A stretch of DNA of 64,000 bases from Tepiditoga spiralis (GCF_014701195.1 NZ_AP018712.1:2126501-2190500); one strand, 5' to 3'; numbered from the stretch's first letter, positions 27,337 through 37,070 are shown. Numbers and translations are program-made. The notes: generated by a model not told the origin, from the letters alone.

Positions 27337-28953
27337 ATGAAGGCAATAATTATTGATGGATATGTTGATGAACCTGCAGTATTAGGTGTTCCACCTTATA
27401 TTTCCCCATATGTTAGATACGCAGCAGGAGCTTTAAGGTATCATGGAATAGAAGTAGATTATTATACAATAGATAAAATAAGAGAAAAAAATTTATGGCA
27501 ATCATTTAATTCATATGAATATCTTATAATAATAGCTGGAACTACTGTACCTGGTCATTATCTTGGTGGAACTCCTATAAATTTAAATGAAATAAAGAAA
27601 ATTTTTGAATTAAATAAAGAACCACTCAGAGTAATAGGAGGACCTATAACAAAAGGATACACAATAACAGGTGGTAAAAAAGCTATATCTTTAAAAGATT
27701 TTATAGAAGAAAATGTTGAGTATATTGTTGAAGGAGACATAGAAAAATTTTTATTTGACTATCCCGTATCAGATGAGTTCGATTTAAATTCCAAGAGTAG
27801 TTATGAATTAATAGATAAAATAGCTCCCTATGGTGCTGGTATTATAAAAATGCATGAAAGATACCCAAATGTAATGTTAGAAATAGAAGTATCAAAAGGG
27901 TGCGATAGAAAAACTGGTTTTTGTTCTTTTTGCACAGAACCAATACTTCATGGAATGTATAGAGAAAGAAGTTTAAATGGCATAATAAACGAAATGAAAG
28001 CATTGAATGCAAATGGAGCCACAAACTTTAGATTTGGGAGAAGTGCTAACTTTTTGGCTTATGGAATAACATTTAACAATGGAAATCCAAACCCAGAAAT
28101 ATTTAATGAATTATATTCAGAAGTTTCAAATTTTTGTAATGTTTTACATACAGACAATGCAAATCCAGAATTTATAGTAAATAATGAAAAAGAAGCAAAA
28201 AAAATTCTTGAAATAATTTCAAATAAAAATACATCTGGTGATATACTGTCTTTTGGCATAGAAACATTTGATGATGAAGTTGCAAAACTAAACAACATAG
28301 CCTTAAACTCTGAAAAAGCTTTAAAAGCCATAAGAATAGTTAACGAAATAGGAAGCAAACGAGATAAAAATGGAATACCAAAATTATTACCTGGAATAAA
28401 CTTATTGTATGGATTAATAGGTGAAACTAAAAACACCTATAATAAAAACAAAGAATACTTAAACAAAATATTGAATGAAAATTTATTATTGAGAAGAATA
28501 AATGTTAGACAAGTAATGATGTTCCCAGGAACATTATTATCAAAAAAACTAAATAAAATAAAAATAAATAAAAAAGAATTTATAAAATTCAAAGAATTTA
28601 TGGATGTATATAACAATCAAATGATAAAAAAAGTTTTTCCAGAAGGAGCAATTTTAAAAGATTTATTCGTAGAAGAAGTAAAAGGAAATATTTCTTTTTC
28701 AAGACAAATAGCAACATATCCAATACTCGCCGGAATCAAAAAAAAGAAAGAACTTTTAGAAAAATTCGATGGAATAGTTGTTAATCATGGTTCAAGATCT
28801 TTGACTGTACTCGAATATCCATTTGATTTTAAAAATTTATCAGTTGAGGAATTATCTTCTATAAATGGAATAGGTAAAAAAACAGCTGAAAAAATTTATT
28901 TAACAAAATCACTTAAAGATATTAAAAATGAAATACTGAAAAACAAGCTGTAA
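27337..28953 (+). CDS. Radical SAM protein with C-terminal helix-hairpin-helix (COG1031-like)
   Basis: A 538-residue protein. The N-terminal 160 residues look like a B12-binding-type Rossmann region without a clear cobalamin His motif. The radical SAM cluster motif is Cys189-x6-Cys196-x2-Cys199 rather than CxxxCxxC. The C-terminus carries a helix-hairpin-helix (SSINGIGKKTAEKIYL), which suggests nucleic-acid binding. This layout matches the uncharacterised COG1031 enzymes known mainly from archaea and Thermotogota. RNA or DNA modification is an inference. GAGGTG precedes the ATG. Monocistronic. Confidence 0.85.
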   Translation: MKAIIIDGYVDEPAVLGVPPYISPYVRYAAGALRYHGIEVDYYTIDKIREKNLWQSFNSYEYLIIIAGTTVPGHYLGGTPINLNEIKKIFELNKEPLRVIGGPITKGYTITGGKKAISLKDFIEENVEYIVEGDIEKFLFDYPVSDEFDLNSKSSYELIDKIAPYGAGIIKMHERYPNVMLEIEVSKGCDRKTGFCSFCTEPILHGMYRERSLNGIINEMKALNANGATNFRFGRSANFLAYGITFNNGNPNPEIFNELYSEVSNFCNVLHTDNANPEFIVNNEKEAKKILEIISNKNTSGDILSFGIETFDDEVAKLNNIALNSEKALKAIRIVNEIGSKRDKNGIPKLLPGINLLYGLIGETKNTYNKNKEYLNKILNENLLLRRINVRQVMMFPGTLLSKKLNKIKINKKEFIKFKEFMDVYNNQMIKKVFPEGAILKDLFVEEVKGNISFSRQIATYPILAGIKKKKELLEKFDGIVVNHGSRSLTVLEYPFDFKNLSVEELSSINGIGKKTAEKIYLTKSLKDIKNEILKNKL

Positions 28954-28984
28954 AAATCAATAATTTTTACAGCTTGTTTTTAAT
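28942..28984. terminator. Bidirectional terminator
   Basis: AACAAGCTGTAAAAAT and ATTTTTACAGCTTGTT form a 16-bp stem around CAATA, including the stop codon of the radical SAM gene. T runs follow; it also ends the convergent AAA-ATPase gene. Confidence 0.9.
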
Positions 28985-30765
28985 CAATTGAGCATATTTT
29001 TAATTTTTTCAATAGATAAATTTGTTGTTCTAGAAATAATTTCTATATCAACTCCATTTTTTAATAGCTCTTTTGCAATTTTTTCTTCTGGAGTTAATTC
29101 AACATCTTTATCCAAATTACTAACAATTTCAACCTCTTTTTTATCAAAAGCTATTGAAACTTTTATTATATCATTTATTCCATAATTTTTTATATCTTCT
29201 TCATACCTTTTTTCATTTATTTGTTTTAGTCCATTTTGTGCACTGTTTAATAGTGTTTTTTCATTTTTATAAAACTTTTTAAACTCTATTATTATTCCTT
29301 TATCTGTTTTATCTTTTGGTATTAAAATAACATCTGCTCTTCCAAGTCCTGTTTCTCTATTACTCTTTATTATGTACTCTTCTTTTAATCCAACGCTCAT
29401 TCCAAGTATTAGTCCATGATAAAATCTTTCTGGTTCTTCTCCGTTAACGTCAAAGTAACTCAATGTATTCATAGTTAGTTTTTGAAAGTCTTCTTTAAAC
29501 TCTTCTATATGTCCATTTATTAGATTTATTAATATATTATTTAGTTTTATTCTTTCTTCTTCAAGCATAGATACTACAGTTTTATTATAAAATATTTTTA
29601 CTTCTTTATTTGGTATCTTTAAAGTATATCTTTCATAATCATGATTTATATTTTTTGTCCATTTTAAATATCCGCTGAATAAAAATAATGTCCATACAGA
29701 CTCTTCTAAGTTATTGTTTAAGTCTCCATAAACCATAGTTTCATTTATTGTACTTTCAATTTCTTCACCATTTATTAGTTTTTCAATTTTATCTTTTAAT
29801 TCAGCACTTCCTTGTTTTATTAATTGTTTAACTAAGTAGTTTCCACTAGTATTCATCCAATATGGTCTTATCTTTTTTTCATCTACTAAGTTTATTATAG
29901 AAAAAGGATTGTAAATTTCAACACCACCAAAATTATAACCATTGTACCAATCTATAACTTCACTTTCCTCGTATTCAAGTTCATAATACTTCAATGTTTC
30001 TTCAACTTCTTCTTTAGTTAAACCATACTTATCATTGAATAGTTCATTCAATACAGTAGAAACCTTTAAGTTATTCACACCAGTAAAGATACTTTCTTTA
30101 GAAACTCTTGTTATACCAGTAAGAACTGCCTTTTCAAGGTATACGTTATCTTTTAATGCCATGCCAAACAAGTTACCAATTAAAGATATTATTTCATCAT
30201 AGTAACCATGTAAGTAAGCTTGTTGAATGGGAGTATCGTATTCATCTATTAATATTATTACCTTTTTACCATAGTATCTTTCCATATATTCTGATAAACT
30301 TCTTATACAATTTTCATACTTAGCATCATCTGCTGTTTCTAACATTATTTCTTTAAATACAATTTTTTCCTTTTCACTCAATATTTCAAAAACATATTCA
30401 TGTTTTGTATATAATCTTGAAAGTTCCATTGTTAATAAAGCATGCATCTTTTTTAAGTTATTAGACTTTAAATCTTTAAAGGTGATGTATATAACTGGAT
30501 GTTTATTTAAATGTTTTTCTATTATATTTTTTTCTTTATATATTTTTAAGTTTTTAAAGAGGTATTCGTTATTTTGAGTAATATCAAAAAAGTACTTCAT
30601 CATAGATTGACTGAGAGTTTTCCCAAACCTTCTTGGTCTTGTTATTAATAGAACGTCTCCACTTTCAATAACTTCTTTGATTAACATGCTTTTATCTACA
30701 AAGTACATATTGTCATCTATTAATGATTTAAAGTCACTTCGTCCTATTGGAAGTCTTTTTTTCAT
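28984..30765 (-). CDS. AAA-ATPase with PD-(D/E)XK nuclease domain (AAA_9/DUF1703)
   Basis: A 593-residue protein. The N-terminal ATPase has Walker A TRPRRFGKT, Walker B VILIDEYDTP and a sensor segment LTGITRVSK. The C-terminal domain (about 440-560) has GLGRADVILIP and IIIEFKKF, the Asp and ExK of the PD-(D/E)XK nuclease fold. Such genes occur in many similar copies in anaerobes and Bacteroidetes; the biological role is unknown, with defence or mobile ancestry proposed. Start taken at 30765 because GAGG lies eight bases before it; ATG 30771 and GTG 30774 are too close. Unlinked to neighbours; no inverted repeats or transposase seen nearby. Confidence 0.88.
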   Translation of the reverse strand: MKKRLPIGRSDFKSLIDDNMYFVDKSMLIKEVIESGDVLLITRPRRFGKTLSQSMMKYFFDITQNNEYLFKNLKIYKEKNIIEKHLNKHPVIYITFKDLKSNNLKKMHALLTMELSRLYTKHEYVFEILSEKEKIVFKEIMLETADDAKYENCIRSLSEYMERYYGKKVIILIDEYDTPIQQAYLHGYYDEIISLIGNLFGMALKDNVYLEKAVLTGITRVSKESIFTGVNNLKVSTVLNELFNDKYGLTKEEVEETLKYYELEYEESEVIDWYNGYNFGGVEIYNPFSIINLVDEKKIRPYWMNTSGNYLVKQLIKQGSAELKDKIEKLINGEEIESTINETMVYGDLNNNLEESVWTLFLFSGYLKWTKNINHDYERYTLKIPNKEVKIFYNKTVVSMLEEERIKLNNILINLINGHIEEFKEDFQKLTMNTLSYFDVNGEEPERFYHGLILGMSVGLKEEYIIKSNRETGLGRADVILIPKDKTDKGIIIEFKKFYKNEKTLLNSAQNGLKQINEKRYEEDIKNYGINDIIKVSIAFDKKEVEIVSNLDKDVELTPEEKIAKELLKNGVDIEIISRTTNLSIEKIKNMLN

Positions 30766-30913
30766 TTTCATCACCTCATTTTATTATATCATAAATTTTA
30801 TATGAAGCTAAAAAATAAAAACCTTAATTTGCTTATGAAATATTTTTTTTAGTATTCAGTAATAAAAAATATGATATAATTAAAATATAAACAATAATGG
30901 GTTGGTGAAAACT

Positions 30914-32506
30914 TTGCTAATTTCTTTGTCAATTAAAAACTTTGGTTTGTTCAGAGAAGCTCATGTTAATTTCGATGAAAAATTTAATATATTAACAGGT
31001 GAATCAGGTGCAGGAAAATCTATGTTTATATCAGCTATAAAAGCTTTAACAACTGGAAATATACCTTCAAATATGAAAAATAATGATGGTAGTATATCAG
31101 CTTATTTTACTGTAGAAAGTATAAAAGACATACTTAATAAATATATTGATATTGAAGATAATGAATTGATTATATCTGCAAATTTTTCGTTAAAAAAAAC
31201 TTTGTTTAGGATAAATGGAACAATAGTTCCAAAAAGCACAATAAAAACTGTTGGAAAATATTTAATAGAAATACATTCTCAAGATTCAAACGTTATATTC
31301 AGAGATAGCTCATATCAAAATAAATTAATTTTTAATATTTTAAGAAAAAAATTTACAAATGATTTTAAAAAATATGATAATTTATTTAATGAATATTTAA
31401 AATTAAATAAAAAATTAAAAAAATTACCTTCAGATCCATCTGAAGTATACAGAAAAATAGATTTATTAAAGTATCAAATAGATGAAATAAAAGTAGTTAA
31501 TCCTAAAATTGGCGAAGATGATGAATTAACTGAACATTTTAATGCTCTAAATAATGTTGAATTAATTAAAAATAATGTATATGAAAATCTTTCTATTTTA
31601 AAAGATAGTGAAATAAATGTTTATAATTTAGTTGGAGATATAGTATACAATATAAATAAAGTATCAAAATATGGTTTTAATACTGAAGCAGATTTAGCTC
31701 TCTCTATACAAGAAGAAGTTAATGAGCTTTATAGTATGCTTGAATCAAAGCTTTTTGAATTAGATGTTGATAAGGACGAGTTACAATTGATATCTGAAAA
31801 ATTAAATAATATAATTGAATTAAAAAGGAAGTATGGTCCTACAATAGAAGATATTATTGAAAAATATGAAACAATGAAAAAAGACTTATTGGAATATCAA
31901 GAATTACAAAAAATAATGGATAAAATAAAACCACAAATAAAAGATTTAAAAGAGAAAATGAAAATAGAAAGTGAATTTATAATTAATAAAAGTATGAAAT
32001 ATTTAAAAAAATTAAAAATAAATATAGAAAATAATTTAAAAGATTTAAATATGCCACATGCTGAAATTGATTTTTATTTTGAAAAGAAAACAGAACCAGA
32101 TATAAATTCTTTTTATAGTTGTGAACTTTTATTAAAAACAACTCCACAAAGTGATTTTTTAAAATTAAATAAAATTGCTTCTGGAGGAGAAATGTCAAGA
32201 ATTTTATTGGCAATGGAAGAAGTTATTGGAAAAAATCATTATGTAGATACAATGCTTTTTGATGAAGTCGATTCTGGAGTTGGTCCAAGAATGGCAGATA
32301 CTGTTGGAAAAAAATTAAATGAATTATCTTCAAAAAAACAAATAATAACAATTACACATATGCCACAAGTTGCCAATTTTGGAACAAAACACTTTAAAAT
32401 TCAAAAGAATAAAGAAAATAACAGTGTATATTCCAAAATTATAGAATTAAAGAACGTTGATAGAGAAAAAGAAATTAAAGATATGTATGGAAATATTGTG
32501 TATTAA
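30914..32506 (+). CDS. recN: DNA repair protein RecN
   Basis: A 530-residue SMC-like ATPase for double-strand-break repair. N-terminal SIKNFGLF, Walker A TGESGAGKS, a coiled coil (about 150-370) with a central hinge region, signature ASGGEMSRILLAME and Walker B MLFDEVDSGVG, then ITHMPQVA. I choose TTG at 30914 because GGTG lies six bases upstream and MLISLSIKNFGLF aligns with the usual N-terminus. A little shorter than the typical 550-570. The HEAT-repeat gene follows after 14 bases. Confidence 0.94.
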   Translation: MLISLSIKNFGLFREAHVNFDEKFNILTGESGAGKSMFISAIKALTTGNIPSNMKNNDGSISAYFTVESIKDILNKYIDIEDNELIISANFSLKKTLFRINGTIVPKSTIKTVGKYLIEIHSQDSNVIFRDSSYQNKLIFNILRKKFTNDFKKYDNLFNEYLKLNKKLKKLPSDPSEVYRKIDLLKYQIDEIKVVNPKIGEDDELTEHFNALNNVELIKNNVYENLSILKDSEINVYNLVGDIVYNINKVSKYGFNTEADLALSIQEEVNELYSMLESKLFELDVDKDELQLISEKLNNIIELKRKYGPTIEDIIEKYETMKKDLLEYQELQKIMDKIKPQIKDLKEKMKIESEFIINKSMKYLKKLKINIENNLKDLNMPHAEIDFYFEKKTEPDINSFYSCELLLKTTPQSDFLKLNKIASGGEMSRILLAMEEVIGKNHYVDTMLFDEVDSGVGPRMADTVGKKLNELSSKKQIITITHMPQVANFGTKHFKIQKNKENNSVYSKIIELKNVDREKEIKDMYGNIVY

Positions 32507-32520
32507 AGGAGGTTATAATT

Positions 32521-33138
32521 ATGTATAAAGAAGATATAATACAAAAAATAGTTGAAGAAAAAGGTATAGAGGCTATACCAAATCTTGTAAAGTTATTAGA
32601 AGATAGTGATCCTGATACAAGAGAACTTGCACGAGATGTAATTGGAGTAATGGGTGAAAGTGCAAATGAATACTTGTTTGAAGATTTTAAAAAGAGATTT
32701 GATAAAAACTTAGAAGATGATATGGTTATGTTATATTTAGCAGAGATTTTATCTCAAAATGGTTATAAAGAAATAATACCTTATTTAGAACGTATGATAA
32801 ATAATTATACTGATGAAAGAGCATTTCCAATAATAGTAGAACATCTTTGGAGACTTACAAAAGAGGAAAGATATTTAGATATACTAACAACTTTTTTAGA
32901 TGATGATGATGCTGTACAAGAAATAGCAATTATGGGTATAAGCCATGTTCCAACTAAAAAAGGTATAGATGTTTTAGTTGATAAGTATAATAATTCAAAA
33001 GAAAATTCATCAAGAGCTTTAATATTAGATTCTATTTTACAAATTATAATAAACGATTTTAAATTAGTTCCTTATTTACAAGAAAAAGATAGAGAAATAG
33101 CAAATAAATTACGTTGGCATTGGGAAACTTTTAAATAA
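32521..33138 (+). CDS. HEAT-repeat protein
   Basis: A 205-residue all-helical acidic protein with about five HEAT-like repeats (AIPNLVKLLEDSDPDTRELA, IIPYLERMI, AVQEIAIMGI, VPYLQEKDREIANKL). No catalytic residues. Probably a protein-binding scaffold. Strong AAGGAGG. It is co-transcribed with recN, and ends just before the tmRNA promoter. Confidence 0.75.
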   Translation: MYKEDIIQKIVEEKGIEAIPNLVKLLEDSDPDTRELARDVIGVMGESANEYLFEDFKKRFDKNLEDDMVMLYLAEILSQNGYKEIIPYLERMINNYTDERAFPIIVEHLWRLTKEERYLDILTTFLDDDDAVQEIAIMGISHVPTKKGIDVLVDKYNNSKENSSRALILDSILQIIINDFKLVPYLQEKDREIANKLRWHWETFK

Positions 33139-33149
33139 TTAAAAAGTAA

Positions 33150-33178
33150 TTGAAATTTAAATAAAATAATGATATAAT
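33150..33178 (+). promoter_or_regulatory. tmRNA promoter
   Basis: TTGAAA (33150-33155), 17-base spacer, TATAAT (33173-33178), six bases before the tmRNA 5' end. Confidence 0.88.
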
Positions 33179-33184
33179 ACTTTT

Positions 33185-33538
33185 GGGGGCGTTCCGGATT
33201 CGACGGGGATAGCTTTCTTAGAGAAGCGAGCCGAGGTTGCTGTTACCTTCGTTAAACAACAGCACAAAATATAAACGCAGAAGAAAATTACGCATTAGCT
33301 GCCTAATAGGTTAGCTCGTTCTTAGTTTGTAATGAACTCCGCCAAACTAATGAACGTCATTTAGGAGTTCTTACAAAGTAATTTTTTCGTTAGGGTTACT
33401 TTGGAAAATTTATAACGATAGGTTGATTTAGCTTTGCCTAAGTAGCGGAATTAACCGAATTTCAAACTTGGGCTGCGCTCGGAGATGCTCTAAGTGCGTT
33501 ATTTCCGGACGCGGGTTCGACTCCCGCCGTCTCCACCA
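33185..33538 (+). ncRNA. ssrA: tmRNA (ssrA)
   Basis: A 354-nt RNA that rescues stalled ribosomes. The tRNA-like 5' end GGGGGCG pairs with CGTCTCC before the ACCA tail; TTCCGGATTCGACGGGG at the 5' side and GGTTCGACTCCCGCC at the 3' side are the conserved ends. The tag frame runs from GCA 33277 to TAA 33304 and encodes AEENYALAA, a 9-residue tag ending in the usual ALAA degron. The resume codon is inferred; an earlier in-frame start would add residues. Pseudoknot segments lie downstream of the tag. Confidence 0.97.
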
Positions 33539-33555
33539 ATAAAAAATAGAAAAAC

Positions 33556-33590
33556 AAAAAAGCTGTTGAAATTAACAGCTTTTTTGTTTT
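33556..33590. terminator. Bidirectional terminator after ssrA
   Basis: AAAAAAGCTGTT (33556-33567) and AACAGCTTTTTT (33574-33585) pair around GAAATT. It ends ssrA and overlaps the end of the convergent GGDEF gene. Confidence 0.9.
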
Positions 33591-34999
33591 TCTATTCCTT
33601 CAATAAATATTCTATTTTTTCCAGCTCTTTTTGCTTTATAAAGATTTTTATCAGCGGTTTCTATAATTGTAGTAATTAAATCACCTTTTTTTACAGAAGA
33701 AATACCTCCACTAATAGTTATATTTATTTTTTTATTAATTTCTTTTTCCCAATCAAAACTTTCAATATTTTTTAATATTCTTTGAGAAATATTCCCTGCT
33801 AGCTCAACATTAGTATAAGGTAATAGTATAAAAAACTCTTCTCCTCCATATCTACCAGCAAAATCACTTTCCCTTAAAGAATTTTTTATTATTTTACCAA
33901 TATTTTTTAAAACTAAATCACCAATTAAATGACCATGCGTATCATTAATTTTTTTAAAGTCATCTATGTCAAACATTGCAACTGATAATTCAATATATTC
34001 TCTTTTTAATAAATGTATGTATTCTGACAACTTTGATAATATCTTTTTTTTATTATAAAGTTTTGTCAAAGAATCAATTTCTGAAGCCATTTTATATTCT
34101 ATAAAAGTATTTATGGAATAAATTAATATTCCAAGATTTTCTGCTATGCTTCCATAAAAATCATATAGTTCATTTTTTTGTTTTGGATTTTCAAAAGAAA
34201 TTAATCCTATTTCATTACTTTCATGAACAATTGGAAATGAAACTAAATTAGCTGGTTCTCTAAGTATTTTTTCTTCAAACATATTTCCTTTGTATACCCA
34301 TTCAGATGGAGTAATTGGTTTTTGTAATAAATAAAATAATTTGTTTTTCAATATTTTTTGATTTATTTTTGAATTATTACTTGAAAAAGCATAAATTCTA
34401 CCAGAGCTTGATGTAAGAATCATTAAATAAAAATTTTCAAAATCTATTAATTCTTTTAAAATCATAAATATTCTTCTCATCATATATTCATCGTCATTAA
34501 TATAATTCGATAGTTTTAAAATTTCTTTATTTATTATTTCAAATTTCAAAGTTTCCTCTAATATATCAACAAGTTCTCCAAATGGTTCTTTTCTATATTT
34601 ATATAATTCTCTTGACCACTCTACATTAAAATTGTTTTCTAAAAAATTAAGAATTTCATTTAACATTTTTTTATTATCAGATGATTTTTTTATAAATAAA
34701 TCAACACCACTTCTTAAACTCCAAAAAGAATTAAGAGTATCTTCTGAAGCAGTTAATAAAATTACTCCAGCACTTTTAAATGTATTATAACTTCTTATAA
34801 ACCGACAAAGTTGTATGCCATTCATTTTTGGCATTACATAATCTGTTATAATTACTTCTGGTAAAAAATCAAAAGCCTTATTTATTCCTTCTATTCCATC
34901 ATTAGCAACTTCTACTATATGACCTTTATTTTCTAATGAGTCTTTTAAAAATTCTCTCCAAACTTTACTATCATCTACAATCAGTATTTTTTTTTGCAT
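33572..34999 (-). CDS. Response regulator-GAF-like-diguanylate cyclase
   Basis: A 475-residue signalling protein: receiver domain (about 1-120; IVDDS, the phospho-Asp in VIITDYVMPKMNG, Lys in IKKSS), a middle region (about 150-310) like a GAF domain, and a C-terminal GGDEF domain with the active loop GRYGGEEFF and an upstream RESD I-site (product inhibition). It should make cyclic di-GMP when phosphorylated. The start at 34999 (QKKILIVDDS) has GAGGTG seven bases before. No kinase gene is adjacent. The stop codon lies in the ssrA terminator. Confidence 0.93.
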   Translation of the reverse strand: MQKKILIVDDSKVWREFLKDSLENKGHIVEVANDGIEGINKAFDFLPEVIITDYVMPKMNGIQLCRFIRSYNTFKSAGVILLTASEDTLNSFWSLRSGVDLFIKKSSDNKKMLNEILNFLENNFNVEWSRELYKYRKEPFGELVDILEETLKFEIINKEILKLSNYINDDEYMMRRIFMILKELIDFENFYLMILTSSSGRIYAFSSNNSKINQKILKNKLFYLLQKPITPSEWVYKGNMFEEKILREPANLVSFPIVHESNEIGLISFENPKQKNELYDFYGSIAENLGILIYSINTFIEYKMASEIDSLTKLYNKKKILSKLSEYIHLLKREYIELSVAMFDIDDFKKINDTHGHLIGDLVLKNIGKIIKNSLRESDFAGRYGGEEFFILLPYTNVELAGNISQRILKNIESFDWEKEINKKINITISGGISSVKKGDLITTIIETADKNLYKAKRAGKNRIFIEGIEKQKSC

Positions 35000-35120
35000 A
35001 TTTAACACCTCATTTATATTATATAACAAATAAATTAATATGTCAAAATAATATTTGTATAATATTTATTCATGTTGTATAATAATAGTAAAGTTATTAA
35101 AAATGATGGAGGTAAAATGC

Positions 35121-36086
35121 ATGATATTTTTATTTAGACATATATTAAATGATTATTGGAAAACTAAGATAAATTATCTTGAAAATAAGTATAAATTAAA
35201 AATAATAACTGATGAAAATGTTGATATTTCAAAAGTTGATGCTTTAATTGGAGGGACTATTTCAAAAGAAGAACTTAAAAAAGCTAAAAATTTAAAAATT
35301 ATTTTTGTTCCATATTCAGGAGTAAATATATTACCTTCGAATGAAATAATTGAAAAAAAAATAATTGTTGCAAATGCAAAGGGAAATGGAAAAATAGTTG
35401 CAGAAAGAGCTATAGCATTAGCTTTATCGCTTCTTGGAAGAATTCCAGAATTTCATAATGATCTTTCAAGAGGAATTTGGCATGGATTTACTATTGGAGA
35501 AAAACCAAATACTTCTTGGACAAGCATTAGAGAAAAAAAATGTGGGATTTTAGGTACAGGGAGTATAGGTGGATACATTGCTAAGTATCTTAAACCATTT
35601 GAATGTAAAACAATTGGTTTCAAAAAAAATATTAATAATAAAGTAGAAAATTTTGATGAATTGAGTAATGATATTAATTATGTTGTTAATAAAAGTGATA
35701 TAATTTTTGTGGCCCTTCCATTAACAGAAAAAACAAGAAATTTAATAAGTGAAGATATTTTATATAAAATGAAAGGTAAGTATTTAATAAATGTTGGTAG
35801 AGGACCAATAGTAAACGAAAAAGCTCTTTATGAAAGCATTAAAAATAATATTTTGGCAGGAGCAGCTATAGATGTTTGGTATGATTATCCAAATAAAGAA
35901 AATAAATATAAAATTCCTTCAAAGTATCCTATACATACATTTAAAAATGTTATAGTTTCCCCACATGTAGCTGGATTTAATGAAGAATCAGTTAGATACA
36001 GTATTGACTGGACAATTGAAAATATTGAATCGTATATTAATACTGGTAAACCAAAAAATATAGTTGATATGAAAGAAAAATATTAA
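35121..36086 (+). CDS. D-2-hydroxyacid dehydrogenase family protein
   Basis: A 321-residue NAD-dependent oxidoreductase. The Rossmann motif GILGTGSIGGYIAKYL, the catalytic Arg region INVGRGPIVNE and the catalytic His in SPHVAGFNEES identify the family (lactate, glycerate, formate or phosphoglycerate dehydrogenase relatives). The substrate is not predictable from sequence alone; there is no ACT domain, so it is not a full-length SerA. The start at 35121 has GGAGG eight bases before; earlier in-frame ATGs have no site. Stands alone and divergent to the GGDEF gene. Confidence 0.88.
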   Translation: MIFLFRHILNDYWKTKINYLENKYKLKIITDENVDISKVDALIGGTISKEELKKAKNLKIIFVPYSGVNILPSNEIIEKKIIVANAKGNGKIVAERAIALALSLLGRIPEFHNDLSRGIWHGFTIGEKPNTSWTSIREKKCGILGTGSIGGYIAKYLKPFECKTIGFKKNINNKVENFDELSNDINYVVNKSDIIFVALPLTEKTRNLISEDILYKMKGKYLINVGRGPIVNEKALYESIKNNILAGAAIDVWYDYPNKENKYKIPSKYPIHTFKNVIVSPHVAGFNEESVRYSIDWTIENIESYINTGKPKNIVDMKEKY

Positions 36087-36100
36087 TAAAAAGGTAGCAT

Positions 36101-36142
36101 AAAAAAAATAAAATTGGTTTTAAAAACCAATTTTATTTTTTT
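36101..36142. terminator. Bidirectional terminator
   Basis: AAAATTGGTTT and AAACCAATTTT form an 11-bp stem flanked by A8 and T-rich tracts, between the convergent dehydrogenase and GAF genes. Confidence 0.85.
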
Positions 36143-37070
36143 AAAAGTATTTTTTTAAAAGTATTGCTATATTTTCTAAAAATTCTTTATCTCCATCATC
36201 AAAAGCATTAACCTTATGACTATCTATATCTATTTCGCCAACAATAGAATTATTTTTTCCAAAAATCGGAACTACTATTTCAGATTTTGTTTTAGGACTA
36301 CAAGATAAATAATTACTTTCTTTATTTACATCTTTTACAACAAAAGTTTTTTGAGTTTCGGCAGCTTGACCACAAATACCTTCTCCAAACTTTATTTTTT
36401 TATGTTCTGTAGGTTCACCTATGAACTCGCCTAATTTTAATTCATTATTTTCAACAAGATAAAAACCAGTCCAGTCAAAGTAGTCAAATCTTTTATCTAA
36501 TATTTTTACTATTTTTTTCATTGCAATATTTTTATTTTTATTATCATAAACTACTTTTTTTATCTCATCATATGTTATCCAAAAATTAGCTTTTTTTTCA
36601 TTTACTTCATTATTTTCTATAAAGTCTAATATAGCTTTGTCCATAATTTCTTTTATTGTCGTTTTTTCTTTATTTTTATAAAAATATAAATAATCAATTA
36701 ATATAATAGTTCCTGCATAAGTATCAACAAATTCATAAGGTTTATCGCCAGTTAAACCAATTATTCTTACTGTATAATCTCCTCTTTGTAAATTATATTT
36801 TTGTACATTTTTCCCAACCATTTTTATAATTTCTGTTTTTACTTTTTCAGCATTTTCAAATTTATACCAAAACATTTCATCTAAATATTTTCTTCCATAA
36901 GAAAATAATTTATTTAATATTTTTTCATCACTTAATTCGTTCTTTTTTTGATACAATTCAACATATGGAACTTTAATTTTATAAATATGCCAGAATTTAT
37001 TCCATTCTTCTTTTTTATATGATAAAATTTCAAAAAAATTATCTGTTATATCTCGAAAAACACTTCTCAT
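36141..37070 (-). CDS. GAF-domain protein, fRMsr-like, with an extra N-terminal domain
   Basis: A 309-residue protein. Residues about 185-309 closely follow free methionine-(R)-sulfoxide reductase: FDWTGFYLV, FGEGICGQAA, YLSCSPKTKSEIVVPIFG and IDIDS, with two of the expected active-site cysteines. Residues 1-180 are a helical, aromatic- and Lys-rich domain I do not recognise (YFYKNKEKTT, GDYTVRIIGLTG). The fusion is unusual; stand-alone fRMsr is about 150-160 residues. It may reduce free Met sulfoxide, or sense oxidation. GGAG precedes the ATG. Confidence 0.8.
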   Translation of the reverse strand: MRSVFRDITDNFFEILSYKKEEWNKFWHIYKIKVPYVELYQKKNELSDEKILNKLFSYGRKYLDEMFWYKFENAEKVKTEIIKMVGKNVQKYNLQRGDYTVRIIGLTGDKPYEFVDTYAGTIILIDYLYFYKNKEKTTIKEIMDKAILDFIENNEVNEKKANFWITYDEIKKVVYDNKNKNIAMKKIVKILDKRFDYFDWTGFYLVENNELKLGEFIGEPTEHKKIKFGEGICGQAAETQKTFVVKDVNKESNYLSCSPKTKSEIVVPIFGKNNSIVGEIDIDSHKVNAFDDGDKEFLENIAILLKKYF

